Positions 18,409-26,195 of a stretch of 64,000 nucleotides of DNA are shown here, in pieces. A program made the translations under genes and the position numbers. This DNA comes from Streptomyces zhihengii. GTDB lineage: Bacteria; Actinomycetota; Actinomycetes; Streptomycetales; Streptomycetaceae. Under the pieces are notes generated by a model that was not told where the DNA came from, did no database searches, and saw only the letters and a list, made by a program, of their open reading frames with translations. Position 1 is the first letter of the stretch, and every line of letters begins with the position of its first letter. The stretch covers positions 5,233,501 to 5,297,500 of the forward strand of contig NZ_JAFEJA010000001.1 in the NCBI RefSeq assembly GCF_016919245.1, in the 5' to 3' direction.

Positions 18409-19565
18409 GCGGCGCCCTCCCGCTCCCCGGCCTCCCGCGCGGCCGGCACGGCGGCGGCGTGGAGCGCCTCGGCGCGCAGCGCGCCCGCCCTGCGCAGCGC
18501 GGCGACCGCCGGATCCCCGGGATCCCCGGCCTCCCCGCGGGCGGCGGCCAGCACGGCGCCGATGGTCGTCAGCCCGCCCAGCTCGCCGCGCACCCCGCGG
18601 CCCAGCGCCTCCACGGCGCCCGCCAGCCGGGCCCGCTCCCGGCAGTGGAAGGCCAGCTCGCAGGCGGCCAGGCACTCGGGCGCGTAGGCGTGCGGGACCT
18701 GCTCCACGGCGGCCGTCAGCTCGGCGGGCGAGCACGTCTCGACGTCGAAGGTCAGGCCCTCGGGCAGCTCGGCGGCGATGTCCTCGACGCGGGCCAGCCG
18801 GGCGAGCTGCCTGCGGGTCACCGCGAGCTGCTTGCGCACGTCCACCACGGACGCGGTGGGCAGGTTGGAGAAGTCCTTGGGGCAGACCAGCAGCACGCTG
18901 TGCGCCACCGACGCGCCCGCGGTGCGCTCGGCGACCCGCTCCAGCGCCAGCACGTACACCGCGGCCTGGCGGGCGGCGGCGCCCACCTTCGCCGCGTCCG
19001 CCGACGCGTCGATCATCGGGAACGACTTGATCTCGACGACCGTCCACCGGCCGTCGGGGTGCACCACCACCGCGTCGGGCTCCAGATACGCGGGGGAGCC
19101 CGCCACCTCCAGCACCAGCAGCGGATGGTCGAGCAGGGTGAATCCCCCCGCCTCGACGGCCTCGCGCAGCGCCAGGGCGGTGCGCGCCGCCCGGCCCTCG
19201 GGGCCCGGGGCGGCGAGGTCGGGCACCCGGACCCGGCCCGGGTCGTCCAGACCGAGCAGCCGCATCAGCTCCTTGCCGCCGTCGGCCTTCACCCGGGCCT
19301 CGAAGGCGTTGCCCCGCATGAACGCGAACTGCGACTGACCGAGACCGGCGGGCGAACCGAGCGCCGCGGCCAGCGCCGACTTGTCCACACCCGCGCCGTC
19401 CAGCAGGGCGCGGCGGCGGCAGCCGGGGTTGGCGGCGAGGGCCGCGAGGGCGCGGGCGTCCAGCGGATGCGGCTGTGCGGCCGGTCCGCGCAGCTCAGCG
19501 AGCCGCTGCCTGAGTGCTGTCGTCGGCGCCTTCGGGGGAGGTGCGCTGTCCGGGGATTCGCTCAC
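18399..19565 (-). CDS. RecB/Cas4-like PD-(D/E)XK nuclease with probable Fe-S cluster
   Basis: Counting from the GTG at 19565 (388 aa), the RecB-family nuclease motifs appear in order: G85-x3-E89 (RGNAFEARV), the Asp of EPDAVVV at 164, ExK at 178-180 (VVEIKSF), and Q200-x3-Y204 (RQAAVYV). Cys49, before the nuclease core, and Cys298, Cys302 and Cys308, after it, copy the split four-cysteine 4Fe-4S staple of AddB, Dna2 and Cas4 (spacing x3 rather than x2 in the second pair). It should cut single-stranded or flapped DNA. It is the first gene of the operon with a SF1B helicase. Upstream TTG (19595) and GTG (19589) starts are possible. Its 5' end overlaps the PAP2 gene. Confidence 0.83.
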   Translation of the reverse strand: MSESPDSAPPPKAPTTALRQRLAELRGPAAQPHPLDARALAALAANPGCRRRALLDGAGVDKSALAAALGSPAGLGQSQFAFMRGNAFEARVKADGGKELMRLLGLDDPGRVRVPDLAAPGPEGRAARTALALREAVEAGGFTLLDHPLLVLEVAGSPAYLEPDAVVVHPDGRWTVVEIKSFPMIDASADAAKVGAAARQAAVYVLALERVAERTAGASVAHSVLLVCPKDFSNLPTASVVDVRKQLAVTRRQLARLARVEDIAAELPEGLTFDVETCSPAELTAAVEQVPHAYAPECLAACELAFHCRERARLAGAVEALGRGVRGELGGLTTIGAVLAAARGEAGDPGDPAVAALRRAGALRAEALHAAAVPAAREAGEREGAACR

Positions 19566-20394
19566 CCGCGGAAGTCTTGCATCCGCCACCGACAACGGGG
19601 GCGGGAACGGCCGCGGGCCGTGGCCCCGGGAAGCCCGTGAGGCCGGTGAAGCGCCGCCCGGCGGCGTCGGCGAGGCGCATGGCGTGCGGCGCGAGCAGCA
19701 GCCCGGCGCCCATCACCGCGGCCCCGGCGACGGCGTCGAGGAAGTAGTGGTTGGCGGTGCCCATCACGACGACGGTGGTGAGCAGCGGGTACAGCACGCC
19801 GAGGGCCTTCGCGGCGGGCGTGCGCCCGTGGCGCCACAGCATCACACCGCACCACAGCGCCCAGCCGACGTGGAGGCTCGGCATCGCCGCGTACTGGTTG
19901 GTCATGCCGCCGAGGCCGCGCGGGGCGCTCGCCTCGCCGCCCCACCAGCCGTAGGAGCTGTACTGGGCCATCGTGTCGACGAAGCCGTGCGCCGCGTCCA
20001 GCAGCCGGGGCGGGCAGGTCGGCATCAGCGTGAAGCCGACGAGGCCGAGCAGGGTGGAGACCATCAGCCAGGTGCGGGCGGCCCGGTAGTGCGCGGGCCG
20101 GCGGCGGAACAGCCAGACCAGGATCAGGGGGGTGACCAGGTAGTGCAGGGTCGCGTACACGAAGTCGGCGGGTATGCCGATCTCCGGCGTCTCGGTGAAG
20201 AGACGGTTCAGCGGATGTTCGGCGTTGAGCGAGAGTGCCTTCTCGGCCCGGAGTATCGCGAGGCCGTTGTCCACCGCCGTCGACACATCGCCCCGTGCCA
20301 GCAGGCGTCCGGCGGAGTACGCGGCGTAGACGACGGCGAGCAGCATCAGCTCGGTCCACCATCGGGGCCGGTGGTGCTGTACGGCATGCGGCAT
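19495..20394 (-). CDS. PAP2-superfamily membrane phosphatase (inositol phosphorylceramide synthase-like)
   Basis: The 299-residue protein has about six membrane segments. The PAP2 motifs are present as AAMPSLHVGWA (PSxH) and TANHYFLDAVAG (HxxxD), the variant seen in AUR1/IPC synthase-like members. Predicted role: phosphate transfer from a lipid or lipid-like phosphate at the outer membrane face. The start is taken as the ATG at 20394 with GGAG 8 nt upstream; a longer frame to 20460 (GTG) would read through a Thr/Pro repeat encoded by a microsatellite-like tract. The tail overlaps the nuclease gene by 71 bp, so the two may be co-transcribed. Confidence 0.8.
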   Translation of the reverse strand: MPHAVQHHRPRWWTELMLLAVVYAAYSAGRLLARGDVSTAVDNGLAILRAEKALSLNAEHPLNRLFTETPEIGIPADFVYATLHYLVTPLILVWLFRRRPAHYRAARTWLMVSTLLGLVGFTLMPTCPPRLLDAAHGFVDTMAQYSSYGWWGGEASAPRGLGGMTNQYAAMPSLHVGWALWCGVMLWRHGRTPAAKALGVLYPLLTTVVVMGTANHYFLDAVAGAAVMGAGLLLAPHAMRLADAAGRRFTGLTGFPGPRPAAVPAPVVGGGCKTSAGERIPGQRTSPEGADDSTQAAAR

Positions 20395-20414
20395 CCGGGC
20401 GGCTCCGTCTCCGG

Positions 20415-20475
20415 TCGGTGTCTTCGGTGTCTTCGGTGTTGTCGGTGGTGTCGGTGTCACTGGTGTCGTCTGTCC
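20415..20475. repeat. Short-period GGTGT/CGGTGT tract
   Basis: TGTCTTCGG and GTCGGTG units repeat imperfectly with 6-10 bp periods upstream of the PAP2 start. In the minus-strand frame this gives a Thr-Pro run that is probably not translated. Confidence 0.5.
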
Positions 20476-20646
20476 CCGGTCGGGTTCCCCGTGTGGGACG
20501 CGGAGATCGTCCCGCAGGTTGCCTCCTCATGTGGTGCGGGATGATGGAAAAGGACGGCGTCGTGAATTGTGCGCACCCCGCCTCGCGGAGCGGTCCGTGT
20601 CCCCGTGACACCCGTGCACCATCGTGAAACCCCAGGAGAACCTTTC

Positions 20647-21243
20647 ATGGCACCGCGGATACTGCTCGCCCGCCACGGCCAGACCGAGTGGTCGCTGAGC
20701 GGCCGGCACACCGGCAGGACCGACATCCCGCTGCTGGAGGAGGGCCGCCGCGGCGCCAAGCTGCTGGGCGAGCGGCTGCACCGCGCGCCGTGGTCGGGGC
20801 TGGAGGGCGTCGAGGTGCGCACCAGCCCGCTGGTGCGGGCCGCGGAGACCTGCGCGCTCGCCGGGTTCGGCGACCGCGCCGAGCCGTGGGACGCCCTGAT
20901 GGAGTACGACTACGGCGCCTACGAGGGGATGACCCCGGCCCAGATCCACGCCGAGCGCCCCGGCTGGGTGCTGTGGCACGACGGCGTCCCGGACGGGGAG
21001 ACCCTCGCCGAGGTGTCCGCCCGCGCGGACGAGGTCGTCGCCTGGGCGCGCTCGGCCGACCGCGACGTGCTCGTCTTCGCGCACGGCCACATCCTGCGCG
21101 CGATCGGCGCGCGCTGGCTGGGCCAGGACATCGTCTTCGGCGCGCGCATCCGGCTCGACCCGACCAGCCTGTCGGTCCTGTCGTGGGCGTACGGGGAGCC
21201 CGCGGTGGAGCGCTGGAACGACACGGGGCACATGGAGGTCTGA
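20647..21243 (+). CDS. Histidine (acid) phosphatase / phosphoglycerate mutase-like
   Basis: The 198-residue cytoplasmic protein carries the branch-1 histidine phosphatase signature [10 protein letters not shown] (His10 nucleophile), a conserved [11 protein letters not shown] stretch and the second catalytic His in [12 protein letters not shown]. It resembles the broad-specificity phosphatases (SixA/CobC/PGAM-like); the substrate is unknown. The ATG has AGGAGA 7 nt upstream; the frame is open further upstream without a start signal. It is divergent from the PAP2 gene. Confidence 0.87.
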   Translation: MAPRILLARHGQTEWSLSGRHTGRTDIPLLEEGRRGAKLLGERLHRAPWSGLEGVEVRTSPLVRAAETCALAGFGDRAEPWDALMEYDYGAYEGMTPAQIHAERPGWVLWHDGVPDGETLAEVSARADEVVAWARSADRDVLVFAHGHILRAIGARWLGQDIVFGARIRLDPTSLSVLSWAYGEPAVERWNDTGHMEV

Positions 21244-21249
21244 GCGCGG

Positions 21250-21375
21250 GTGGGGGTGCGGTGCTTCGGCTCGGGCGCTCGGGTGGGTCGGCTCGGGCGC
21301 TCGGGTGGTTCGGGTGCTTCGGCGGGGGTGCTCGGGTGCTCGGGTGGTCTGTGCGCTTCGGCGGGGGTGTGCCGA
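21250..21375. repeat. GC-rich imperfect tandem repeat
   Basis: GGGCGCTCGGGTGG and CTTCGGCGGGGGTG recur in this 126-bp gap between convergent genes. No gene is seen; the 3' ends of both neighbours border it. Confidence 0.5.
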
Positions 21376-21381
21376 GGGGTG

Positions 21382-22842
21382 TCAGGCCCGGTGGGCGGCT
21401 CCCTCGTAGCGTTCCAGGAACCCGCCGACCCCGGATGCCGCCCGGTGCGGACGCAGCGCCGCCGCGGTGTCGGCGAGCATCGCGTGGATCCGGGACGACC
21501 GCACGTGCCCCAGCAGCGCGAGGACCTCGTCGCCGGCGGCCGCCGCCTCGTCGGGCGCGCCCGCCCGGGCGAGGTCGCACGCCAGCTCCGCGCGGTAGAG
21601 CGCGAGGTTGCGGGTGAAGCGGTGGTCCTGGAGCGTGGCCGCGCGGCGGGCGTGCCGGGCGGCGCGGGCCCACTCGCCGAGCGCGGACCAGCACTGCGCC
21701 TGGAGCGCCTCCAGCTCCGGCTCGGCGAAGAAGGACATCCACTCCGGGTCGGTCCCCGCGGGCCCCCGGGCGAAGTGCCCGTGCGCACGGGCCAGCGACT
21801 GCTCGCAGCTCGAACGGTCCCCGAGCCCGGCCCAGCCGCCCGCCTCCCGCAGCGCCAGCAGTGCCAGCAGCCGGGGCGAGCGCACCTCGCGCGCCGCCTG
21901 CTGGCCCGCCTGCGCCGTGCGCACCGCCTCCCGGTGCCGGCCGGCGTCCCGGGCCAGGAACGAGCTGTTGCAGAACGCGTGGGCCTCCAGGCCCGGATCG
22001 CCTGCGACCCGGGCGGTGGCCAGGGCCTCCGCGTAGTGGGAGCGGGCTTCGTCGAACCGCCCGGAGTCATGGGCCAGCCAGCCCACGGAGATGGCCAGTT
22101 CGCCCGCGCCGGCGTGCAGCCGGTGCGCGGTCGACGCGCGGGCCGCGGTGCCCGAGTCGAGCAGCGCGTAGGCGGCGCGCAGCGGCTGCGCGGCCTGCTG
22201 ATAGAGGCCGTCGCCGCCGTGCCGGTCGTCGAGCAGCCGGATCCGCCGGACGGCCTCCTCGACGGCCGCGACCTCGGCGTCGCCGACGCGGCGCCTGCGC
22301 TGGGCGGGCACGGAATCCGGTCCGTGCCCGAGGGCCGCGGCCGCCGTGACGGGGCCGCCGATCATGAACGCGCGACGCAGCACGTCGCTCTCCTCGTCGA
22401 TGTCGCTGTGGGGGCGGGGGGTGCTGAGGGGCTCGGGAGCGCCGGGGGTGCCGGCGGTGCCGGCGGTGCCGGGGGGCCGGGGAGCGCCGGGGGTGCCGGC
22501 GGGCAGGGGGGCGTCGTGGGGGGTGTCCGCCGGAGCCGGTCTGCGGCCCCGGCCGCGGACGTCCTCCCGGGCGGCGAAGCCCAGATCGGTGAGCGTCCGG
22601 CCGGGGAACATGTGCAGGAAGACGCGCTCGTAGGCGTAGTTCGGGCAGCGGATCTCACCCGACTCGACCCTGCCGATGTAGCGGGCGTCGCACGAGACCT
22701 GCTCCCCGATCTCACGGGCGGCCCGCCGCACGGCCGTCGCGAACTCGCCCGGCGACCGCGAGCCGCGCAGACGGCGGAAGACCGGGTTGGGGTGTGCGGG
22801 GCGGGCGCTCGGTGCGCCCGGTGTGCGAGACGACGACGCCAT
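21382..22842 (-). CDS. XRE-family regulator with TPR-like domain
   Basis: The 486-residue protein has an N-terminal Cro/C1-type DNA-binding region (about residues 30-85, GEFATAVRRAAREIGEQVSCDARYIGRVESGEIRCPNYAYER region), a Pro/Gly-rich linker (about 105-140), and a helical C-terminal half (about 190-480) with TPR-like pairs such as HAGAGELAISVGWLAHDSGR and WSALGEWARAARHARRAAT. The type is common in Streptomyces, where such regulators often affect development and antibiotic production; I do not assign a specific one. The ATG start is well placed. An 18-bp palindrome 54 bp upstream is a candidate autoregulatory site. Confidence 0.82.
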   Translation of the reverse strand: MASSSRTPGAPSARPAHPNPVFRRLRGSRSPGEFATAVRRAAREIGEQVSCDARYIGRVESGEIRCPNYAYERVFLHMFPGRTLTDLGFAAREDVRGRGRRPAPADTPHDAPLPAGTPGAPRPPGTAGTAGTPGAPEPLSTPRPHSDIDEESDVLRRAFMIGGPVTAAAALGHGPDSVPAQRRRRVGDAEVAAVEEAVRRIRLLDDRHGGDGLYQQAAQPLRAAYALLDSGTAARASTAHRLHAGAGELAISVGWLAHDSGRFDEARSHYAEALATARVAGDPGLEAHAFCNSSFLARDAGRHREAVRTAQAGQQAAREVRSPRLLALLALREAGGWAGLGDRSSCEQSLARAHGHFARGPAGTDPEWMSFFAEPELEALQAQCWSALGEWARAARHARRAATLQDHRFTRNLALYRAELACDLARAGAPDEAAAAGDEVLALLGHVRSSRIHAMLADTAAALRPHRAASGVGGFLERYEGAAHRA

Positions 22843-22895
22843 GGCCGTTCCCTCTCTTGTGCAGCCGTGGTCCGGCGGGGCATGAACGTACCTGC

Positions 22896-22913
22896 TGTGA
22901 GAGGCGTCTCACA
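22896..22913. promoter_or_regulatory. 18-bp palindrome between XRE regulator and divergent gene
   Basis: TGTGAGA-GGCG-TCTCACA is a perfect inverted repeat with 7-bp arms. It lies 54 bp before the regulator start and 162 bp before the divergent gene at 23075, a good place for an operator of the XRE protein. Confidence 0.5.
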
Positions 22914-23074
22914 CGCGGTTTGGCAACAAAAGCGGACAACTCGCCGTCGATCTGCCATGAACCGCCATCCTTTGCGGCGGCGTGCCGCCGTAGCCCTTGA
23001 CGCCGGGCGGCGTTGAACCTCACGGAGGCCCCGTACGTGCCTCTGTACGGGACTCGGCTGAGGAGGGGATCCCA

Positions 23075-23593
23075 GTGGTGGAGGTCTACGAGGCCGGCGG
23101 CGCGCCCGGTGCCGGTGCGGGAGCCGGTGGCGTGGGCTGCTGCGGGGCGGCGGGCGTGGGCCACGCCGCGACGCCCGCGACCACGGTGGGCCACCGGCCC
23201 ACGGCCGACAGCAGCGTCCCGCCCGCCGCACCCTGCGACCTGGTGACGGTGCCGGCCCGCCAGGGCCTGGAGGCCGTCGACATCCTGCGGCGCGCCCCGG
23301 CGGCGCCCGGGGTGGGGCCGGTGCTGCACGACGGGGCGTGCGACACCCTCGGGTTCCTCGTGCCGCCGGGCACGGCCGACGGATGGGACGTGCCGGGCTC
23401 GGCCTGCACCCGCACCTCGGGGCGGGGGCTGCGGCTGCCGGGCGTCCCGGCGGAGCCGCCGGTGAGCGGCTCCGGATGGCTGCTCCCGCCGGGGGTGGAC
23501 CCGGCGGCGGCCCCGGTCACGGACCCGGCGGTGCTGCGGGAGGCGCTGGGGGAGGCCGCGCGGCTGATCGAGGCGGCGGACAGCTGTCGCTGA
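23075..23593 (+). CDS. Second primase-polymerase-like protein, degenerate
   Basis: The 172-residue product starts at a GTG with AGGAGG 8 nt upstream. Its segments CDLVTVPARQGLEAVDIL, GPVLHDGACDTLGFLVPPG and GRGLRLPG parallel the CGSVFDVVNVPSTFGRRML, GPVAMHRGRMMLFATPG and later parts of the prim-pol-like protein at 14171-14818. It is therefore a shortened, diverged relative. A CC pair and a Gly/Ala-rich N-terminus are extra. No catalytic acidic triad can be recognised, so enzymatic activity is doubtful. It is divergent from the XRE regulator and may belong to that regulator's target set. Confidence 0.66.
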   Translation: MVEVYEAGGAPGAGAGAGGVGCCGAAGVGHAATPATTVGHRPTADSSVPPAAPCDLVTVPARQGLEAVDILRRAPAAPGVGPVLHDGACDTLGFLVPPGTADGWDVPGSACTRTSGRGLRLPGVPAEPPVSGSGWLLPPGVDPAAAPVTDPAVLREALGEAARLIEAADSCR

Positions 23594-23674
23594 GGGGGGT
23601 TCCTCGCGGGGGCTTTGCGGGGGCTTGTGCAGGTGGGGGCCTCGGCGGTGGGGCTGCCGACCGTCGCGTCGCGC

Positions 23675-23736
23675 GCACCACGCTGCGCGCGGTGTCCTCG
23701 AACGCCGGACGGGCTGGGGATGCCGGGGTCGGCGTT
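23675..23736. repeat. ~61-bp direct repeat, copy 1
   Basis: It begins GCACCACGCTGCGCGCGGTG and contains AACGCCGGACGGGCTGG. It matches copy 2 at 23860-23920 with very few differences. The AACGCCGGACGGGCTG core is a sequence often scattered between genes in Streptomyces. Confidence 0.75.
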
Positions 23737-23859
23737 TTTCGGGTGGGGTGCCGGAGGCGGGCTTTCTTGAGCCCCGCCGGCGATTGAGGCGCGGGGTGCG
23801 GGGCGGGGCCCCGCCGGTGGGGATGCGTGCGCGGGGCCGGTTGCCGGGTGGTGGTGGCG

Positions 23860-23920
23860 GCACCACGCTGCGCGCGGTGTCCTCAAACGCCGGACGGGCT
23901 GGAGATGCCGGGTCGGCGTT
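23860..23920. repeat. ~61-bp direct repeat, copy 2
   Basis: This is the second copy of the repeat at 23675-23736, 185 bp downstream. A partial third copy (AATGCCGGGCGGGCTGGAAATG) follows at about 23934-23955. Confidence 0.75.
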
Positions 23921-23973
23921 GGCCGGGTGAGGAATGCCGGGCGGGCTGGAAATGTCTGGAGCGCCGGGGTGGG

Positions 23974-23979
23974 GATAAT
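23974..23979 (+). promoter_or_regulatory. -10 element for a probably leaderless mRNA
   Basis: GATAAT ends 6 nt before the ATG at 23986 and no ribosome-binding site is present. A transcript from this -10 would start at or next to the A of the start codon. Confidence 0.5.
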
Positions 23980-23985
23980 GGGCGG

Positions 23986-24849
23986 ATGGGCAGGCGGAAG
24001 AGGGCGGGGGGCGGGCACGGGGACGCGGTCGTCGAGGTGGTGGACGGCGGGACGGCCGAGCTCGTGGTGGATCCGGAGCGGGCCCGGGCGTGGACGCTGC
24101 TGATCGACGGGGCGCCCCAGTCGCACGTGGATCTCGACGACCCCGCGTACCTCTCCTTCGAGTACCAGCGCCGCCTCGGGCACGTGATCGACGTGGTCGC
24201 CCCGCCGGGGCGCCCGTTGCGGGTGGTCCACCTCGGCGGGGGCGCCTTCACGCTCGCGCGGTACGTCGCGGCCACCCGGCCCCGGTCGACCCAGCAGGTC
24301 GTCGAGCGGGACGAGGCCCTGGTGCGGATGGTGCGCACCCGGCTGCCGCTGGACCCGGCGGCGCGGATACGGGTCCGGACGGCCGACGCGCGGGCCGGGC
24401 TCGCGAAGGTGGCCGACGGCTGGGCGGACCTGGTGATCGCGGACGTGTTCAGCGGGGCCCGCACACCGGCGCACCTCACCAGCGGGGAGTTCCTCGCCGA
24501 GGTCACCAGGGCGCTGCGCCCCGGCGGCCACTACGCCGCCAACCTCGCCGACGGCCCCCCGCTCGCGCATGTGCGCGCCCAGGTCGCCACCGCGGCGACC
24601 GCGTTCGCCCACCTCGCGCTGGCCGCCGATCCGACGGTGCTGCGCGGGCGGCGGTTCGGCAACGCGGTGCTGCTGGCGTCGGACACGGAGCTGCCGGTCG
24701 CCGAGCTGACCCGGCGGATCGCCGGCGACCCCTTCGCGGGCCGGGTCGAACACGGGCGCGCGCTGGCCGACTTCACCGGGGGCGCGGCCCCCGTCAGCGA
24801 CGCGAGCGCCAAGGACTCGCCCGCGCCGCCCGCCGAGGTCTTCAGGTGA
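23986..24849 (+). CDS. Spermidine synthase-like methyltransferase-fold protein
   Basis: The 287-residue protein has the Rossmann SAM-binding core of the spermidine synthase/class I methyltransferase group: VVHLGGGAFTLARYVA (motif I), then QVVERDEALVRMV (acidic end of strand 2), DARAGLAK and DLVIADVFSG. True spermidine synthases carry a second Asp pair and polyamine-binding residues that I cannot confirm, so the substrate is open; many actinobacterial homologues are uncharacterised. The start is chosen at the ATG that follows a GATAAT -10 by 6 nt, implying leaderless translation. It is single gene, convergent with the proline-rich protein gene. Confidence 0.78.
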   Translation: MGRRKRAGGGHGDAVVEVVDGGTAELVVDPERARAWTLLIDGAPQSHVDLDDPAYLSFEYQRRLGHVIDVVAPPGRPLRVVHLGGGAFTLARYVAATRPRSTQQVVERDEALVRMVRTRLPLDPAARIRVRTADARAGLAKVADGWADLVIADVFSGARTPAHLTSGEFLAEVTRALRPGGHYAANLADGPPLAHVRAQVATAATAFAHLALAADPTVLRGRRFGNAVLLASDTELPVAELTRRIAGDPFAGRVEHGRALADFTGGAAPVSDASAKDSPAPPAEVFR

Positions 24850-24865
24850 GCGGGCCGGCCACGGG

Positions 24866-25414
24866 TCAGCGTTCGTCGAACTGGACCATCGGGGGATGGT
24901 CGTTCCAGGTGCAGAAGACGGAGACCTCGCGCCCTTCCTGAGTGAAGGTCACCCGGATCCAGCTCGGCTGCTTCCACACCTGCATCTGCCAGCCGGACTC
25001 CGGTGTGGCGGAGACCAGTTCGGCGGAGCTCGCCCCGATGTCGAACACCACCCGGCCGCCGTCGACGGTGTAGCCCTTGACGTTCCCCGGCGCCGGCGAG
25101 GGGGCCGGGGGCGTGGGCGACGGGGGCGGGGCGGGCGTCCTGGACGGGCTCGGGGAGCCGCGGTCGGGCGCGGAGGGCGAAGGCTTCGGCGACGGCGAGG
25201 CGCTGGGGCCCGGCGGCGGCCGGTGGGTCGAGGACTGCTGCGGCGGCGCCGGTGAGGCCGTGGCCGTCTGCGCCGTGATGGGCAGCGCCCGGGGCCGGTC
25301 GTAGGCCGTTCCAGCCATGACGGTGTGCACTCCCCACCAGGACAGCGTCACCGCGGCGCCGGTGGACAGCGACCACGCGAGTGCATGCACGAGTCCTCTG
25401 CTCATCGGGCTCAT
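24866..25414 (-). CDS. Proline-rich exported or membrane-anchored protein of unknown function
   Basis: This 182-residue protein has an N-terminal hydrophobic segment (about residues 8-34, signal anchor or signal peptide), a Pro/Ser-rich linker (about 50-110) and a compact C-terminal domain (about 112-182) with YTVDGGRVVFDIG and WIRVTFTQEGREVSVFC. The layout suggests a domain held outside the membrane on a flexible stalk. An ATG three codons in (25405) is an alternative start and would follow a CACTAT -10-like sequence by 7 nt. It is divergent from the two-component system genes. Confidence 0.75.
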   Translation of the reverse strand: MSPMSRGLVHALAWSLSTGAAVTLSWWGVHTVMAGTAYDRPRALPITAQTATASPAPPQQSSTHRPPPGPSASPSPKPSPSAPDRGSPSPSRTPAPPPSPTPPAPSPAPGNVKGYTVDGGRVVFDIGASSAELVSATPESGWQMQVWKQPSWIRVTFTQEGREVSVFCTWNDHPPMVQFDER

Positions 25415-25480
25415 AGTGCACCACGCCGGCGGTGCGTGTCCCGATCACCCGCCCGGGGGACCGGTGTACTCCGGATGGCG

Positions 25481-25486
25481 TACGGT
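25481..25486 (+). promoter_or_regulatory. -10 element for leaderless response-regulator mRNA
   Basis: TACGGT (TAnnnT) is followed by exactly 7 nt and the ATG at 25494, the typical spacing of leaderless actinobacterial transcripts. No ribosome-binding site is present. Confidence 0.55.
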
Positions 25487-25493
25487 GCCGCCC

Positions 25494-26195
25494 ATGGCAA
25501 GTGTGCTCGTCGTCGAGGACGACCAGTTCGTGCGCTCCGCCCTCATCCGGCACCTGACCGAGGCATCCCACACGGTGCGGAGCGTCGGCACGGCTCTGGA
25601 GGCGCTGCGCGAGGTCGCCCATGTCCGGTTCGACGTGGTCGTGCTGGACCTCGGTCTGCCCGATCTGGACGGGGCCGAGGCCCTGAAGATGCTGCGCGGG
25701 ATCACCGACGTGCCGGTCATCATCGCGACCGCCCGCGACGACGAGGCGGAGATCGTCCGGCTGCTCAACGACGGCGCCGACGACTACCTCACCAAGCCGT
25801 TCTCGGTGGAGCACCTCTCCGCGCGGATGGCGGCGGTGCTGCGCCGCGCCCGCACGGCCGCCGGCGACCTCCCGCCCGGCCGGGGCATCCAGGTCGGCGG
25901 GCTGTCCATCGACCCGCTGCGCCGCCAGGCCGAACTGGACGGCGCGCCGCTGGACCTGACCCGCCGGGAGTTCGACCTGCTGGCCTATCTCGCCGGGCGC
26001 CCCGGTGTCGTCGTCCCGCGCCGGGAACTGCTCGCCGAGGTGTGGCAGCAGAGCTACGGCGACGACCAGACCATCGACGTCCATCTGAGCTGGCTGCGCC
26101 GCAAGCTGGGCGAGACGGCGGCGCGCCCCCGGTATCTGCACACCCTGCGCGGGGTCGGGGTCAAGCTGGAGCCGCCGCACGGACTGCCGTCATGA
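25494..26195 (+). CDS. OmpR-family response regulator
   Basis: The 233-residue regulator has a receiver domain (about residues 1-120) with the acidic pair in VVEDD, the phosphorylation Asp in VVVLDLGLPDLDG, and the conserved Lys in LTKPFS, followed by a winged-helix DNA-binding domain (about 135-230, LTRREFDLLAYLAGRPG and IDVHLSWLRRKLGE). Its stop overlaps the kinase start as ATGA. A TAnnnT -10 seven nt before the ATG indicates a leaderless mRNA. The CBM2 chitinase follows the kinase, and both chitinase genes in this window carry 11-bp-spaced CCTTAA repeats suited to an OmpR-type protein, so it may control them. Confidence 0.9.
   Translation: MASVLVVEDDQFVRSALIRHLTEASHTVRSVGTALEALREVAHVRFDVVVLDLGLPDLDGAEALKMLRGITDVPVIIATARDDEAEIVRLLNDGADDYLTKPFSVEHLSARMAAVLRRARTAAGDLPPGRGIQVGGLSIDPLRRQAELDGAPLDLTRREFDLLAYLAGRPGVVVPRRELLAEVWQQSYGDDQTIDVHLSWLRRKLGETAARPRYLHTLRGVGVKLEPPHGLPS

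Larger units (their letters stand above)
23594..23985. other. Intergenic region with paired repeats
   Basis: These 392 bp hold two copies of a ~61-bp direct repeat and a partial third copy. The open frames here are created by the repeats. Nothing else is seen except a likely promoter of the next gene at its right end. Confidence 0.6.
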
